Shown piece by piece: positions 25,943 through 34,705 of a DNA stretch of 64,000 bases; position 1 is the stretch's first letter, and each line of letters opens with the position of its first letter. This DNA is from Thermotogae bacterium (GTDB lineage: Bacteria; Thermotogota; Thermotogae; Petrotogales; Petrotogaceae). The stretch lies in the NCBI GenBank assembly GCA_024233675.1, contig JACKPH010000005.1, forward strand, positions 1 to 64,000. Reading direction: 5' to 3'. Position numbers and translations under genes: made by a program. A model generated the notes under the pieces. It was not told where the DNA came from. It was given only the letters and a program-made list of their open reading frames with translations, and made no database searches.

Positions 25943-27634
25943 TTATTCTTTGCTATAAACGTTTATCACCACCGGAATTGTCTGTCTGTCTTCACTTCTT
26001 TTATTAACCATATCCCCTTTATAGTACATAAAAGAAGACCCTCCTCCGTCAAACATTATAGCTTTTTTATAATCTCCGAGTTTCTTTAAAATTTCAGCAC
26101 ATTCGTCGTAATTTGGTCCTTCGTTTTCAGAATTGAGACCTTCTGCTAAAATAAATGTTACCATATTTTCATTATCTATTGCAACAATAGTTCTGGACGA
26201 TTTGCCGTAAATAACCCCGTTCTGATAGGCTCTTTTTTCTTCTTTTATCATTTCTTCATCAAATTCATCGCTTAAAAGTATAGGACCGCCTTCAACAAGC
26301 TGGTATATATTATAGTCAATATTTTTATCAAGTACGAATTCTGCTGTATCTCCTATTTTTAATTCTGTAAGATATTTTTCATAATTTTTACTTACAAGAA
26401 GAAGAAGTTCATCATCTTTAGGCATTTTATATCCCTGCTGAATTATCATGCCGTCTTTTATAAGATAAAAAAGATAATCATCAGTTTTTTCTGATATATT
26501 TCCTTTAAAATGAGATGTATAAAGTTTCACATCACCTTTCCAGAAAGAATTTATAGCTTTTATCCAAAAAAGATTTCCGCTTAATTCAACTTTATATTCG
26601 AGTTTAAGATATCTTATATCAGGTATACCGGAAGATGATATTATAAATGCCGGTCTTGAATAAGAGCTGAGATGTACAAGTCCGGAATCCTCTACAATAT
26701 TTCCTATAGGCTCAAGTGTTGACGGGTCAAAGAAAGATGCATTAACAGATAGTACAGGTTTTTTTGTTTCAATATAATCAGAAACCTTACTGTATATTCC
26801 GAGATTATTAGTTTCTACTTTTACTTTGAAAAAATTAGGATCGGCAACAAAACTGTACGTTTTTATGTCTCTTCCGTTTATGTTAAATATATTTGTTTTA
26901 TAAAAAACATCATCAGTTTTTCCGGGTATTTCATTATTATTTTCAGAAACTTTACTGTCGTTAACAGAATTTTTTTCTTCATTATCTGATATTTTAAGAG
27001 TATAAACATTACCCTGTGTTTCCTGTACATAGGAAAAATCAGATATAAAATCAATATCGATTCTTCCGTCGCTGTAAATATAATTTATACCGTTTGGTAT
27101 TTTTATAAGATTAGCAACAGGCTTTACCGAAATAATATTTCTTCCTGATACATTAACATAATCAACCATTTTATCTTCTATATAAGTATCAAATGTTATT
27201 TTAAGTTCATTTGTACTGTACATTATCTCTTTTATTACAGGTAGTTTTTTGTAAAAGAATATATTTTCTTTTTCTTTATAATAACTCATATTAAGAAAAT
27301 AAGAAATTACCTCATCTTTTATGTATATTTTTCCTTCTTTTACTATTACCGTATTAGGATATCTGTCAATAAAATTTATTTTTGAATAATAATCTTTAAG
27401 ACTTATATCCAGAATGTTCATATCTTTCATAACATAAACCACATAAGAAGTTTTATTTACCGAAACTCCTTCTATCTGTGAAAGAGAATCAACATTTATA
27501 TAAAAATCGGAAAGATTTTTTATGACATCAAAGTTCAAAGGGGATTTTGATGTACTTATCAAAATCCCGTTATATGAAAACAATGCTGTCACAGAAATAA
27601 TTATCATCATAAAGGTAATTATTTTTTTTAGCAA
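25943..27634 (-). CDS. Exported phosphodiester glycosidase (NAGPA-like) protein
   Basis: This protein of about 563 residues has a signal peptide or N-terminal anchor (about 3-22), an N-terminal region resembling copper-amine-oxidase-N or AMIN-type beta domains, and a C-terminal phosphodiester glycosidase domain. The last shows VNASFFDP, SRTIVAIDN, NEGPNYDECAEILKKLG and the highly conserved MFDGGGSSFMYY. Relatives include human NAGPA and bacterial cell-surface proteins. TTG 27634 has GGAGGT seven bases upstream and places the signal peptide at the very N terminus. The ATG at 27649 overlaps the deoA stop and lacks a site. Confidence 0.87.
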   Translation of the reverse strand: MLKKIITFMMIIISVTALFSYNGILISTSKSPLNFDVIKNLSDFYINVDSLSQIEGVSVNKTSYVVYVMKDMNILDISLKDYYSKINFIDRYPNTVIVKEGKIYIKDEVISYFLNMSYYKEKENIFFYKKLPVIKEIMYSTNELKITFDTYIEDKMVDYVNVSGRNIISVKPVANLIKIPNGINYIYSDGRIDIDFISDFSYVQETQGNVYTLKISDNEEKNSVNDSKVSENNNEIPGKTDDVFYKTNIFNINGRDIKTYSFVADPNFFKVKVETNNLGIYSKVSDYIETKKPVLSVNASFFDPSTLEPIGNIVEDSGLVHLSSYSRPAFIISSSGIPDIRYLKLEYKVELSGNLFWIKAINSFWKGDVKLYTSHFKGNISEKTDDYLFYLIKDGMIIQQGYKMPKDDELLLLVSKNYEKYLTELKIGDTAEFVLDKNIDYNIYQLVEGGPILLSDEFDEEMIKEEKRAYQNGVIYGKSSRTIVAIDNENMVTFILAEGLNSENEGPNYDECAEILKKLGDYKKAIMFDGGGSSFMYYKGDMVNKRSEDRQTIPVVINVYSKE

Positions 27635-27648
27635 CGAATTTACCTCCA

Positions 27649-28962
27649 TTATTTTATTACTTCATAAATAAGTTTATATGAGTATGCGTCAGGTTTTTCT
27701 TCTGTTATAACATAAGAAGCTTTTAATTCCCTTAAAGAATCTTCTGTTTTACTAATTCCGGAAACATAAAGTCTGGCTATAACATCATCTTTTTCAACAT
27801 AATCGCCCAACTTTTTAAGAATTTCAATTCCTACGGAAAAATCTATTTTATCTTCTTTTTTAGCTCTTCCCGCACCGAGAAGCATTGAAGCTATACCTAC
27901 TTTTTCTGTATCTATTGAAGAAATATATCCGGATTTTTCAGCTTTAAATTCAACTATATCATCGGAAATATTAAGATATTTTTCAGGCTGATCAACAACA
28001 AGAGGATTTCCTCCCTGTGCTTTTATCCATTTTTTCATTATTTCTGCTATTTTTCCGTTTTTCATATTTTCTCTTAGTTTTGTTACCGCTTCTTCATAAG
28101 AACACAAGCCGGCAAGTTCAACCATATGAGCGGAACTTTCTATACAAAGTTCCGTAAAATCTTCAGGGCCTTCACCTTTTATAGTTTTTATAGCTTCAAG
28201 GACTTCGAGTGCATTTCCTACATTTTTACCGAGTGGCTGATTCATATTTGTAACAACAGCAACTATTTTTCTGTTATTTAATTTTGCTATTTCAACCATA
28301 GCATTTGCAAGTTTTACCGCGTCATCAACAGTTTTCATAAATGCACCGGACCCTGCTTTTACATCAAGAACTATACCGTCTGAATCAACGGCAAGTTTTT
28401 TACTCATTATACTTGCTGATATAAGAGAAAGTTCATCAACAGTTGCAGTGGTATCTCTTAATGCATATATTTTTTTATCTGCCGGGGCTATATTAGCTGT
28501 CTGTCCTGCAACAACAACACCGACTTCATTTGCAATTTTAAAAAATTCCTCTATAGAAAGATCAGTTCTGAATCCTTCAATTGATTCAAGTTTATCAATT
28601 GTTCCGCCTGTATGACCCAGACCTCTTCCTGAAAGTTTTGATACTTTAAGTCCGAGTGAAGCTACCATAGGTGCAACACTAAGTGTGGTTTTATCTCCTA
28701 CTCCTCCGGTAGAATGTTTATCTATTTTTTTACCTTCTATTCTTTTAAGGTCAACAATGTCTCCGCTGTCTCTCATACATATTGTAAGATCATATCTTTC
28801 TTTTGCTGTCATATGATTAAAATATATAGCCATAAGCCATGCAGATATCTGATAATCAGGAATTTCTCCTTTTACATAGCCGTTTACCATAAATTCGATT
28901 TCTTCTTTTGTGTTAATTTCATTATTTCTTTTTTTAGTTATTATGTCATACGGACGCATCAT
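27649..28962 (-). CDS. deoA: Pyrimidine-nucleoside (thymidine) phosphorylase
   Basis: This 437-residue enzyme splits thymidine or uridine with phosphate. The N-terminal MRPYDIITKKR, the phosphate-binding KHSTGGVGDKTTL (about 82-94), KLSGRGLGHTGGTIDKLE and DVKAGSGAFMK are all present, so the active site is complete. The length is that of the Pdp type. Two ATG codons stand in tandem at 28962 and 28959, both served by AAAGGAGG. The gene overlaps the end of the sensor kinase gene by 17 bp. Confidence 0.96.
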   Translation of the reverse strand: MMRPYDIITKKRNNEINTKEEIEFMVNGYVKGEIPDYQISAWLMAIYFNHMTAKERYDLTICMRDSGDIVDLKRIEGKKIDKHSTGGVGDKTTLSVAPMVASLGLKVSKLSGRGLGHTGGTIDKLESIEGFRTDLSIEEFFKIANEVGVVVAGQTANIAPADKKIYALRDTTATVDELSLISASIMSKKLAVDSDGIVLDVKAGSGAFMKTVDDAVKLANAMVEIAKLNNRKIVAVVTNMNQPLGKNVGNALEVLEAIKTIKGEGPEDFTELCIESSAHMVELAGLCSYEEAVTKLRENMKNGKIAEIMKKWIKAQGGNPLVVDQPEKYLNISDDIVEFKAEKSGYISSIDTEKVGIASMLLGAGRAKKEDKIDFSVGIEILKKLGDYVEKDDVIARLYVSGISKTEDSLRELKASYVITEEKPDAYSYKLIYEVIK

Positions 28963-30235
28963 CTATTCCTCCTTTAAAATTTATTCTAAACAAAGTTCCG
29001 TTATTTTCTTCGCTTTCGAGAAAAAGTCTTGCTTTATGATTATCAAGAATTAACTTTACTATATAAAGTCCCAGTCCGAAACCACTAATCTGTCTTGTTC
29101 TTGATTTGTCAACCCTGTAGAACATATCAAAAATTTTCTGAAGTTCTTTTGAAGGAATTCCTATTCCTGTATCCTCAATTTCAAGTATAACTTCATTTTT
29201 ATTTTCCGAATCTTTGTAAAGTCTTATCCACACGGTTTTTTCTTCAGAATTTCTCATCGCGGTAAATTTAATGGCATTATCTATAAGATTATATATTGCC
29301 TGAAGTATTCTGTCGTCATTACCGGTTATTTTTATATTATCCTCAATTTCTGAAATAAGTTCAATACCCATTTCATCGGAAAGCATTTTAAAAAAATCAT
29401 AAGCTTTTTTTGTAAGAGCTGAAAGATTTACCGTATCCATATTAAATGATTCGTTTATCGATTTTTCCATTCTTCCTATATCAAGAAGATCTTTTACAAG
29501 TCTTGTGAGTCTTGCCGTTTCATCTTCAATAATCATAAGCGGTTTTCTTACATCATCGGAAAGAGTTTCATCCATCATAATCGTTTCAATATAACCATTG
29601 ATAACCGCAAGAGGTGTTCTGAGTTCATGAGACATAGTTGTAAGAAATTCTTTTCTCAGATTAACAAGATCTTTTTCTTTTGTAATATTGTTCAAAATAA
29701 TAATTCTGTATTTTTCGTCTATCTGAGTCTGTCTTACCTGACAGTGATAAAATCTTTTCTCAGGAGAATAAAATAAAATCTCTTCCTCAACATCTATTTT
29801 CTTTTTAAAACTTTTTAAAACCATGTCTATTAAACTGTGATTGTCGACAATTTCAGCCATTGATCTGCCTATATAATCATCAACAGTAAATATTTTTTTT
29901 GCAACTATATTTGCAAAATCAATTTTTATAACTTCACCGTTATATATTGAAGCAAACATTACCCCTTCTGAAAGATTATCCAAAATTGTATAAATATTTT
30001 TTCTTCTGTTTTTTTCGGAATCATATCGTTCTTTTATTGTTTTCAGGGCATTACCTATCTGATGAACAAGAAAATCATCGGAAGGATTGTTTATGTTTAT
30101 ATTTAATATCCTTGAAATTTCATTTTTTATTTTTTTATAATTTTTCTCGGTTCTTGTATTCTTAATATAAAAAAGAACAAGTATAATTCCTGCCAGAGCA
30201 AGTAAAGAAATAAATGTTGCCATTAAATACTCCAT
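28946..30235 (-). CDS. Membrane sensor histidine kinase, PAS-containing
   Basis: This 429-residue kinase has one N-terminal membrane helix (about 5-24), a PAS-like sensor region (about 65-170), the H box SHELRTPLAVING (phospho-His near 199), the N box NAIKFT, the G1 box DTGIGIP and the G2 box GFGLGLYIV. There is no large extracytoplasmic loop, so the signal is probably sensed inside or at the membrane through the PAS domain. It resembles the PhoR/ResE group. The OmpR-type regulator lies just upstream on the same strand and is the likely partner, although a terminator stands between the genes. Confidence 0.93.
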   Translation of the reverse strand: MEYLMATFISLLALAGIILVLFYIKNTRTEKNYKKIKNEISRILNININNPSDDFLVHQIGNALKTIKERYDSEKNRRKNIYTILDNLSEGVMFASIYNGEVIKIDFANIVAKKIFTVDDYIGRSMAEIVDNHSLIDMVLKSFKKKIDVEEEILFYSPEKRFYHCQVRQTQIDEKYRIIILNNITKEKDLVNLRKEFLTTMSHELRTPLAVINGYIETIMMDETLSDDVRKPLMIIEDETARLTRLVKDLLDIGRMEKSINESFNMDTVNLSALTKKAYDFFKMLSDEMGIELISEIEDNIKITGNDDRILQAIYNLIDNAIKFTAMRNSEEKTVWIRLYKDSENKNEVILEIEDTGIGIPSKELQKIFDMFYRVDKSRTRQISGFGLGLYIVKLILDNHKARLFLESEENNGTLFRINFKGGIDDASV

Positions 30236-30267
30236 CTTTATTCCTCTCTTTCAAAAATATCATATTG

Positions 30268-30281
30268 GTAAAATATTTTAC
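30268..30281. promoter_or_regulatory. Palindrome upstream of the sensor kinase gene
   Basis: GTAAAATATTTTAC is a perfect 14 bp palindrome between the terminator and the kinase start. A second TATTTTAC lies at 30288-30295, 14 bp from the first. It may be an operator, possibly for the adjacent regulator. Confidence 0.35.
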
Positions 30282-30318
30282 TATATTTATTTTACAATAA
30301 AAAATCAAAAAATCAAAA

Positions 30319-30344
30319 AATGGCAGAGATTAATCTCTGCCATT
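30319..30344 (-). terminator. Intrinsic terminator after the response regulator
   Basis: On the minus strand AATGGCAGAG / CTCTGCCATT form a 10 bp stem followed by a T-rich tract (TTTTGATTTTTTG). It separates the regulator from its likely partner kinase. Confidence 0.85.
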
Positions 30345-30352
30345 GATTATTA

Positions 30353-31081
30353 TTAATCGTTCTTTTCTTTTCCTGGATCTCTGAATTTGTATCCTTTACC
30401 TCTTACTGTGATTATATATTTCGGATTTGAAGGATCTTCTTCAATTTTTGTTCTTAATCTTCTTATGTGAACATCAACTGTTCTTGTGTCTCCGTAATAG
30501 TCATATCCCCATAGTTTATCAAGAAGAACATCTCTGTTGAAAACTTTTCCTTCATTTTTAGCAAGAAATACCAAAAGATCAAATTCAAGCGGTGTAAGAC
30601 TAACAAGTTCTCCTCTTACCCATACCTCAAGTCTTTCAGTGTCAATAATTAAATCTTTGGCAATTATTTTTTTAGGACCTTCTTCTTTCATCTGTGATGC
30701 TGTTGTCTGTCTTCTGAAAATAGATTTAATTCTTGCCAAAAGTTCCCTAACGTTAAAAGGTTTGGTAACATAGTCGTCACTACCAAGTTCAAGACCTGCA
30801 ACCTTATCAGCTGCATCATCTTTAGCACTTAATATAAGTACCGGTGTTGATTTGTGGGCTTCACTGCTCTTAAGAATTCTTATAAGATCAAACCCGTCCA
30901 TAGAACCCGGTAACATTATATCAACAATAAAGAAATCAACATCTTTTTCCTCTACAACCTTTAATGCTTCATCGGCAGAACCTGCGGATAATACATCATA
31001 ACCTTCTTTTGAAAGGTTAATTGATAACATTTCGGATATAGCCGGATCATCTTCAACAATCATAATAGTCTTTTTAGCCAT
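30353..31081 (-). CDS. OmpR/PhoB-family response regulator
   Basis: This 242-residue transcription factor has an N-terminal receiver domain (about 4-120; acidic pair EDD at 10-12, phospho-Asp in FIVDIMLPG at 54, Lys in VTKPF near 104) and a C-terminal winged helix (about 145-235, with TPLEFDLLVFLAKNEGKVF and GDTRTVDVHIRRLRTKI). Residues for phosphorylation are intact. It is the last gene of the tRNA-Thr-tilS-ftsH unit and ends in a terminator. The sensor kinase follows. Confidence 0.95.
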   Translation of the reverse strand: MAKKTIMIVEDDPAISEMLSINLSKEGYDVLSAGSADEALKVVEEKDVDFFIVDIMLPGSMDGFDLIRILKSSEAHKSTPVLILSAKDDAADKVAGLELGSDDYVTKPFNVRELLARIKSIFRRQTTASQMKEEGPKKIIAKDLIIDTERLEVWVRGELVSLTPLEFDLLVFLAKNEGKVFNRDVLLDKLWGYDYYGDTRTVDVHIRRLRTKIEEDPSNPKYIITVRGKGYKFRDPGKEKND

Positions 31082-31109
31082 TAAAACTCCTCCCTTCAGG
31101 TGATTAGAT

Positions 31110-31541
31110 TTATTTTGAAATTTTATTTAATTTGTTATTTACTTTTCTTTTTAAAGAATTATAAGAAACTATTACTCTTTTTATCTTAAATTCAGCAACT
31201 TTTTCCGTTTCATCAAAAACCTCTCCGGAAAAATATACCTGATTTTCATCAGTTTCATCAGCTTTTATTTTAATAAAACAGTTAAATCCCGCAGGAGTAA
31301 AACTTATGTGTTTCAGGGAAGTTTCGGAAACAACACTTATAAAATCAGGATTCATAATATTTTCCTCTATAATCTTATAAGCACATTTATGTATTTCCTC
31401 AATGAGAGCTGAAGTACTTAAAACATTTATTTTTTCAAGTTTATTTTCTTCTGCCCAAATCTGCGAATCATCAATCACCCTGAAAGAAAAAGTATATTCC
31501 TTACCGCAGAGTTTTTCAAGATTTTCTAACATCTTATCCAA
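31110..31541 (-). CDS. Hotdog-fold thioesterase, FlK-like
   Basis: This protein of about 143 residues aligns by eye with fluoroacetyl-CoA-thioesterase-like hotdog proteins: VLSTSALIEEIHKCAY (helix), SLKHISFTPAGF and the final FDETEKVAEFKIKRVIV. The usual substrate of such proteins is an acyl-CoA, but the physiological one is unknown. I prefer TTG 31541 because GGGGTG ends six bases before it. ATG 31532 is too far from the site. It overlaps the ftsH stop by 8 bp, so translation is probably coupled. Its own codon usage is that of the genome, unlike the adjacent ftsH core. Confidence 0.78.
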   Translation of the reverse strand: MDKMLENLEKLCGKEYTFSFRVIDDSQIWAEENKLEKINVLSTSALIEEIHKCAYKIIEENIMNPDFISVVSETSLKHISFTPAGFNCFIKIKADETDENQVYFSGEVFDETEKVAEFKIKRVIVSYNSLKRKVNNKLNKISK

Positions 31542-33429
31542 CAAAATCACCCCCCAGAGAACTGTTTTCAACATACTGTCTGAGTTCATCAACAGATTTT
31601 TCCATTATCTTTGAAAATTCTTCTCCCGAAAGATTCTCTACTTTTAATAAGTATTTCGCTATTAGGTCTAATCTCTCTCTGTTCTCCGTCAGCATCTCTT
31701 TCGCTTTGTTATATCCGTTCGTTATTATTTTCTTTATCTCTCTGTCTAATTCCCTTGCCGTTTCTTCTGAGTAATTCTTCTGCTTCGATAGTTCCCTTCC
31801 TAAGAATACTTCTCCTTCTTCTTCTCCCCAGGCTATCGGTCCTACTTCCTCACTCATCCCTAATTGATATACCATCATCCTCGCGTATTCTGTCGCCTTC
31901 TTTAAGTCGTTTCCTGCTCCGGATGTTATTTCGTCAAATACTATTTCTTCCGCTGCCCTTCCTCCTAATACTCCTACTATCCTGTCCGTTATTTCTGATT
32001 TGCTCATCAGATATTTGTCTTCTAACGGTAACTGTAGTGTGTATCCTAACGCCTGATGCCCTCTCGGTACTATCGTTATTTTGTGTACAGGATCCGCATT
32101 CGGTAATAGATATCCTAACATCGCATGTCCCAGTTCATGATACGCTATTATCTTTTTCTCTTTCTCCGATATCAGCCTGCTTTTCCTCGCCGGTCCAGCT
32201 ATTACTCTTTCTATCGCTTCTTCACAGTCTTCCATCGTTATGTATCCTCTTTTGTCCCTCGCTGCTAAAAGCGCTGCTTCATTTATCAGATTCTCTAAGT
32301 CCGCTCCCACAAATCCCGGTGTGCTTCTCGCTAATACTTTCGGGTCTATGTCCGGTCCCATTTTCTTCCCTCTCATGTGTATCTTTAATATGTCTTCCCT
32401 TCCGTTTAAGTCCGGTGCGTCTATTACTATCTTTTTGTCAAATCTTCCAGGCCTCAGTAACGCTTTGTCCAGTATGTCCGGCCTGTTCGTCGCCGCCATT
32501 ACTACTATACCAAGTTTCGGATCAAATCCGTCCATTTCTACCAGTAACTGGTTTAACGTCTGTTCCCTTTCGTCATGTCCTCCTCCCAGTCCTGCTCCTC
32601 TCTGCCTTCCTACCGCATCTATTTCATCTATGAATATTATTCCGGGTGCGTTCTTCTTCGCTTCGTTGAATAAATCCCTTACTCTCGCCGCTCCTACACC
32701 TACAAATAATTCCACAAAGTCTGATCCCGATATGAAGTAAAACGGTACTCCTGCTTCTCCTGCTACCGCTCTCGCAGCTAACGTCTTTCCTGTCCCCGGG
32801 GGCCCTACAAGCAACATCCCTTTCGGCATCCTTGCTCCTATTTTGTTGAATTCTTTCGGGTCTTTTAAAAATTTTACTACGTCCATCAGTTCTTCTTTCG
32901 CTTCTTCTATTCCTGCTACATCACTGAATGTCAGCTTGTTCTTGTTCATGTCGTATTTCTTCGCAGGTGATTTCCCAGGATTCATCCCTCCTGCTCCGCC
33001 TCCTGCGGGTTTTATAATCATCATCCACAGAAATATGAAGAGAATTACAGGAAGTATATAACTTATAATATTCATCCAAAGACCGGATGATAAACTTTTT
33101 ATATATTTTATCTGTATTTTCTGACCTGCAGCATTTGTAAGCTCAGAAATATTTTCAACAATATCACTGTTCATAAGTAAAAGAGGCGCATAAACAGTAT
33201 ATTTAGTCCCGTCAAGAAATTTAACATATACATCTCCGGTATTTTCTATATCTATTGAAATAAGATCTCCGGAATAAATTTTTTCCATCAGTTCAGAATA
33301 TGTTAAAGAAGGAGTTTCAGGTGTTTTTAATGCTGAATTAAGTGCAAGAAACATCAGAATTGTAAGAACTGCATATATAAAAAAAACACTAATCTGTTTT
33401 TTATTTTTATTATCGTCTTTTTTATCCAT
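31534..33429 (-). CDS. ftsH: ATP-dependent zinc metalloprotease FtsH
   Basis: This 631-residue membrane AAA+ protease degrades misfolded membrane proteins and short-lived regulators. There are membrane helices at 13-31 and 119-139 with an extracytoplasmic domain between. Walker A GPPGTGKT is at 209-216, Walker B IIFIDEID at 264-271, the second region of homology includes NRPDILDKALLRPGRFD, and the zinc site HELGH starts at 431. All catalytic residues are intact. Codon usage is split: residues 1-141 and the last 30 use the genome's AAA/GAT/CTT style, while about 142-600 use AAG, GAC, GAG, TTA, GCG, AGG. It follows tilS, as in other genomes. Confidence 0.97.
   Translation of the reverse strand: MDKKDDNKNKKQISVFFIYAVLTILMFLALNSALKTPETPSLTYSELMEKIYSGDLISIDIENTGDVYVKFLDGTKYTVYAPLLLMNSDIVENISELTNAAGQKIQIKYIKSLSSGLWMNIISYILPVILFIFLWMMIIKPAGGGAGGMNPGKSPAKKYDMNKNKLTFSDVAGIEEAKEELMDVVKFLKDPKEFNKIGARMPKGMLLVGPPGTGKTLAARAVAGEAGVPFYFISGSDFVELFVGVGAARVRDLFNEAKKNAPGIIFIDEIDAVGRQRGAGLGGGHDEREQTLNQLLVEMDGFDPKLGIVVMAATNRPDILDKALLRPGRFDKKIVIDAPDLNGREDILKIHMRGKKMGPDIDPKVLARSTPGFVGADLENLINEAALLAARDKRGYITMEDCEEAIERVIAGPARKSRLISEKEKKIIAYHELGHAMLGYLLPNADPVHKITIVPRGHQALGYTLQLPLEDKYLMSKSEITDRIVGVLGGRAAEEIVFDEITSGAGNDLKKATEYARMMVYQLGMSEEVGPIAWGEEEGEVFLGRELSKQKNYSEETARELDREIKKIITNGYNKAKEMLTENRERLDLIAKYLLKVENLSGEEFSKIMEKSVDELRQYVENSSLGGDFVG
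31625..33006 (-). other. Compositionally foreign segment inside ftsH
   Basis: This stretch of about 1.38 kb covers the AAA+ and peptidase domains of FtsH. It is clearly richer in G+C than its surroundings and switches to AAG, GAC, GAG, GCG, GGG and TTA codons. Both edges are abrupt, at about residue 142-146 just after the second membrane helix and at about residue 600. The reading frame is intact. The shift also produces long stop-free frames on the opposite strand. The most likely origin is homologous recombination with DNA from a related but compositionally different bacterium. Confidence 0.75.
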
Positions 33430-33450
33430 CTGTTTCCTCCTTTAAAATTT

Positions 33451-34392
33451 TTAAGAAGAAAATTTTATAATCAGCGTATTTTTCTTTTTAATAATTTCAA
33501 ACTTCTCTATATGACGTTTTCCCGAACTTTTCATATTTATTATTTTTTCCGTTTCTTCAAGATTAGGAGGATACATTTTATTTTTTAAAAACAAAATTCT
33601 AAGAACTTCAGCATCAAAAATATCTTTTTTTAAATACTGAACAAACCCGGAGTCAGTTTTTTCTATTCTTTTTTCAAACTGTTCCTCCGTATATTCTCTG
33701 TACTTCCATACTATTCCTGAAAATTTAACCATATTTTCCTGATATCCTGAATTAATTTCATTCATTACAGGTAAAATTTTATGTCTTATTTTATTTCTTG
33801 AATAATCAAGGGAAAAATTACTTTGATCTTGAACAAATTTAATATTATTATTTGTTAAGTACTCAGAAATTTCATTCATATTAATTCCGAGCAAAGGTCT
33901 TGCCAGAAATTCATTCTTTGGAAGTAATCCGCTTATACCGTATATTCCGGTACCTCTTGCAAGTCTGAAAAAAATTGTTTCCGCAAGGTCTCCCGCATGA
34001 TGTGCCGTAGAAATTATGTTAAAATCATACTCTTTTAACAATCCGAAAAGAAAATTATATCTTAACTTTCTGGCACTTTCTTCTAAACTTATATTTTCTT
34101 TCTGTGAATAATCCAAAGCATTTATTTTTTCCGAAACACACTTAATATTAAGCTTTTCACATTCTTTATGAACAAATTCCTCTTCATAATCGGATTCTTT
34201 TCTTATTCCGTGATTAAAATGTCCCACCATAAGTGAGTATCCGTATTTTTCAGACAGATTAGCGATAACATTGAGCATAACCATGGAATCTTTTCCGCCT
34301 GAAACAGCCATTAATATTTTATCATATTTTTTAAAAATTTTATAAGTTTTTATGAATTCTAAAACCTTTGTTTCAAGTTTTTCTTTTTTCAT
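33451..34392 (-). CDS. tilS: tRNA(Ile)-lysidine synthetase
   Basis: This 313-residue enzyme converts C34 of the CAU-anticodon tRNA-Ile to lysidine so that it reads AUA. The PP-loop SGGKDS is at about 30-35, with MVGHFNHGIRKES and STAHHAGDLAETIFFRLARGTG following. It is of the short type, with only a partial C-terminal domain. The start has GGAG seven bases upstream. It lies 28 bp after tRNA-Thr and precedes ftsH, a common tilS-ftsH arrangement. It is functionally important here because AUA codons are very frequent in this genome. Confidence 0.95.
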   Translation of the reverse strand: MKKEKLETKVLEFIKTYKIFKKYDKILMAVSGGKDSMVMLNVIANLSEKYGYSLMVGHFNHGIRKESDYEEEFVHKECEKLNIKCVSEKINALDYSQKENISLEESARKLRYNFLFGLLKEYDFNIISTAHHAGDLAETIFFRLARGTGIYGISGLLPKNEFLARPLLGINMNEISEYLTNNNIKFVQDQSNFSLDYSRNKIRHKILPVMNEINSGYQENMVKFSGIVWKYREYTEEQFEKRIEKTDSGFVQYLKKDIFDAEVLRILFLKNKMYPPNLEETEKIINMKSSGKRHIEKFEIIKKKNTLIIKFSS

Positions 34393-34419
34393 AAACCAAC
34401 TCCGGTTTTTAGTTTAAAA

Positions 34420-34494
34420 TGGAGCCGATGAAGGGATTTGAACCCCCAACCTACTCATTACGAATGAGTCGCTCTACCGTTGAGCTACATCGGC
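34420..34494 (-). tRNA. tRNA-Thr (anticodon CGU)
   Basis: Full cloverleaf on the minus strand: acceptor GCCGATG/CATCGGC, anticodon stem ACTCA/TGAGT with loop TTCGTAA (CGU), T arm with GTTCAAATC, discriminator U, encoded CCA. It reads ACG. It is transcribed from its own promoter toward tilS, with no terminator between them. Confidence 0.96.
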
Positions 34495-34517
34495 TAAGAT
34501 ATTTTGTTAACATTATT

Positions 34518-34545
34518 ATTATACTATATTTTGTTACAAAGTCAA
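34518..34545 (-). promoter_or_regulatory. Promoter of tRNA-Thr and the tilS-ftsH unit
   Basis: On the minus strand TTGACT (34545-34540), a 16 bp spacer and TATAAT (34523-34518). The tRNA begins 23 bp after the -10 box. An 11 bp direct repeat, ATATTTTGTTA, flanks the -10 region (near 34499 and 34526). Confidence 0.75.
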
Positions 34546-34644
34546 ACTATGTAAACATGTTTTTTTATATTTTAATGAATTTTTAAGGTTAAAATAACCT
34601 GAAAGCCTTTGAAAATCTTCTTTATTAAATTTTTATTTAATATT

Positions 34645-34673
34645 TTGATTTTGATGCTTTCATAAGGTATAAT
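34645..34673 (+). promoter_or_regulatory. Promoter of the HD-GYP-asnS-ruvB unit
   Basis: TTGATT (34645-34650), a 17 bp spacer and TATAAT (34668-34673). The start codon lies 32 bp downstream with GGGGGG ahead of it. It heads a long run of tightly packed plus-strand genes. Confidence 0.7.
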
Positions 34674-34705
34674 TATTGTAGCTGAAATTAAGTGGGGGGT
34701 TTAAT

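Noticed and set aside
31611..32740. Long open frames on the plus strand (340 and 166 codons) opposite ftsH
   Set aside because: They lie wholly within the codon-shifted ftsH core. The translated products are low-complexity Leu/Ser/Pro-rich, have no ribosome site, and arise because the opposite strand's codon choice avoids stops.
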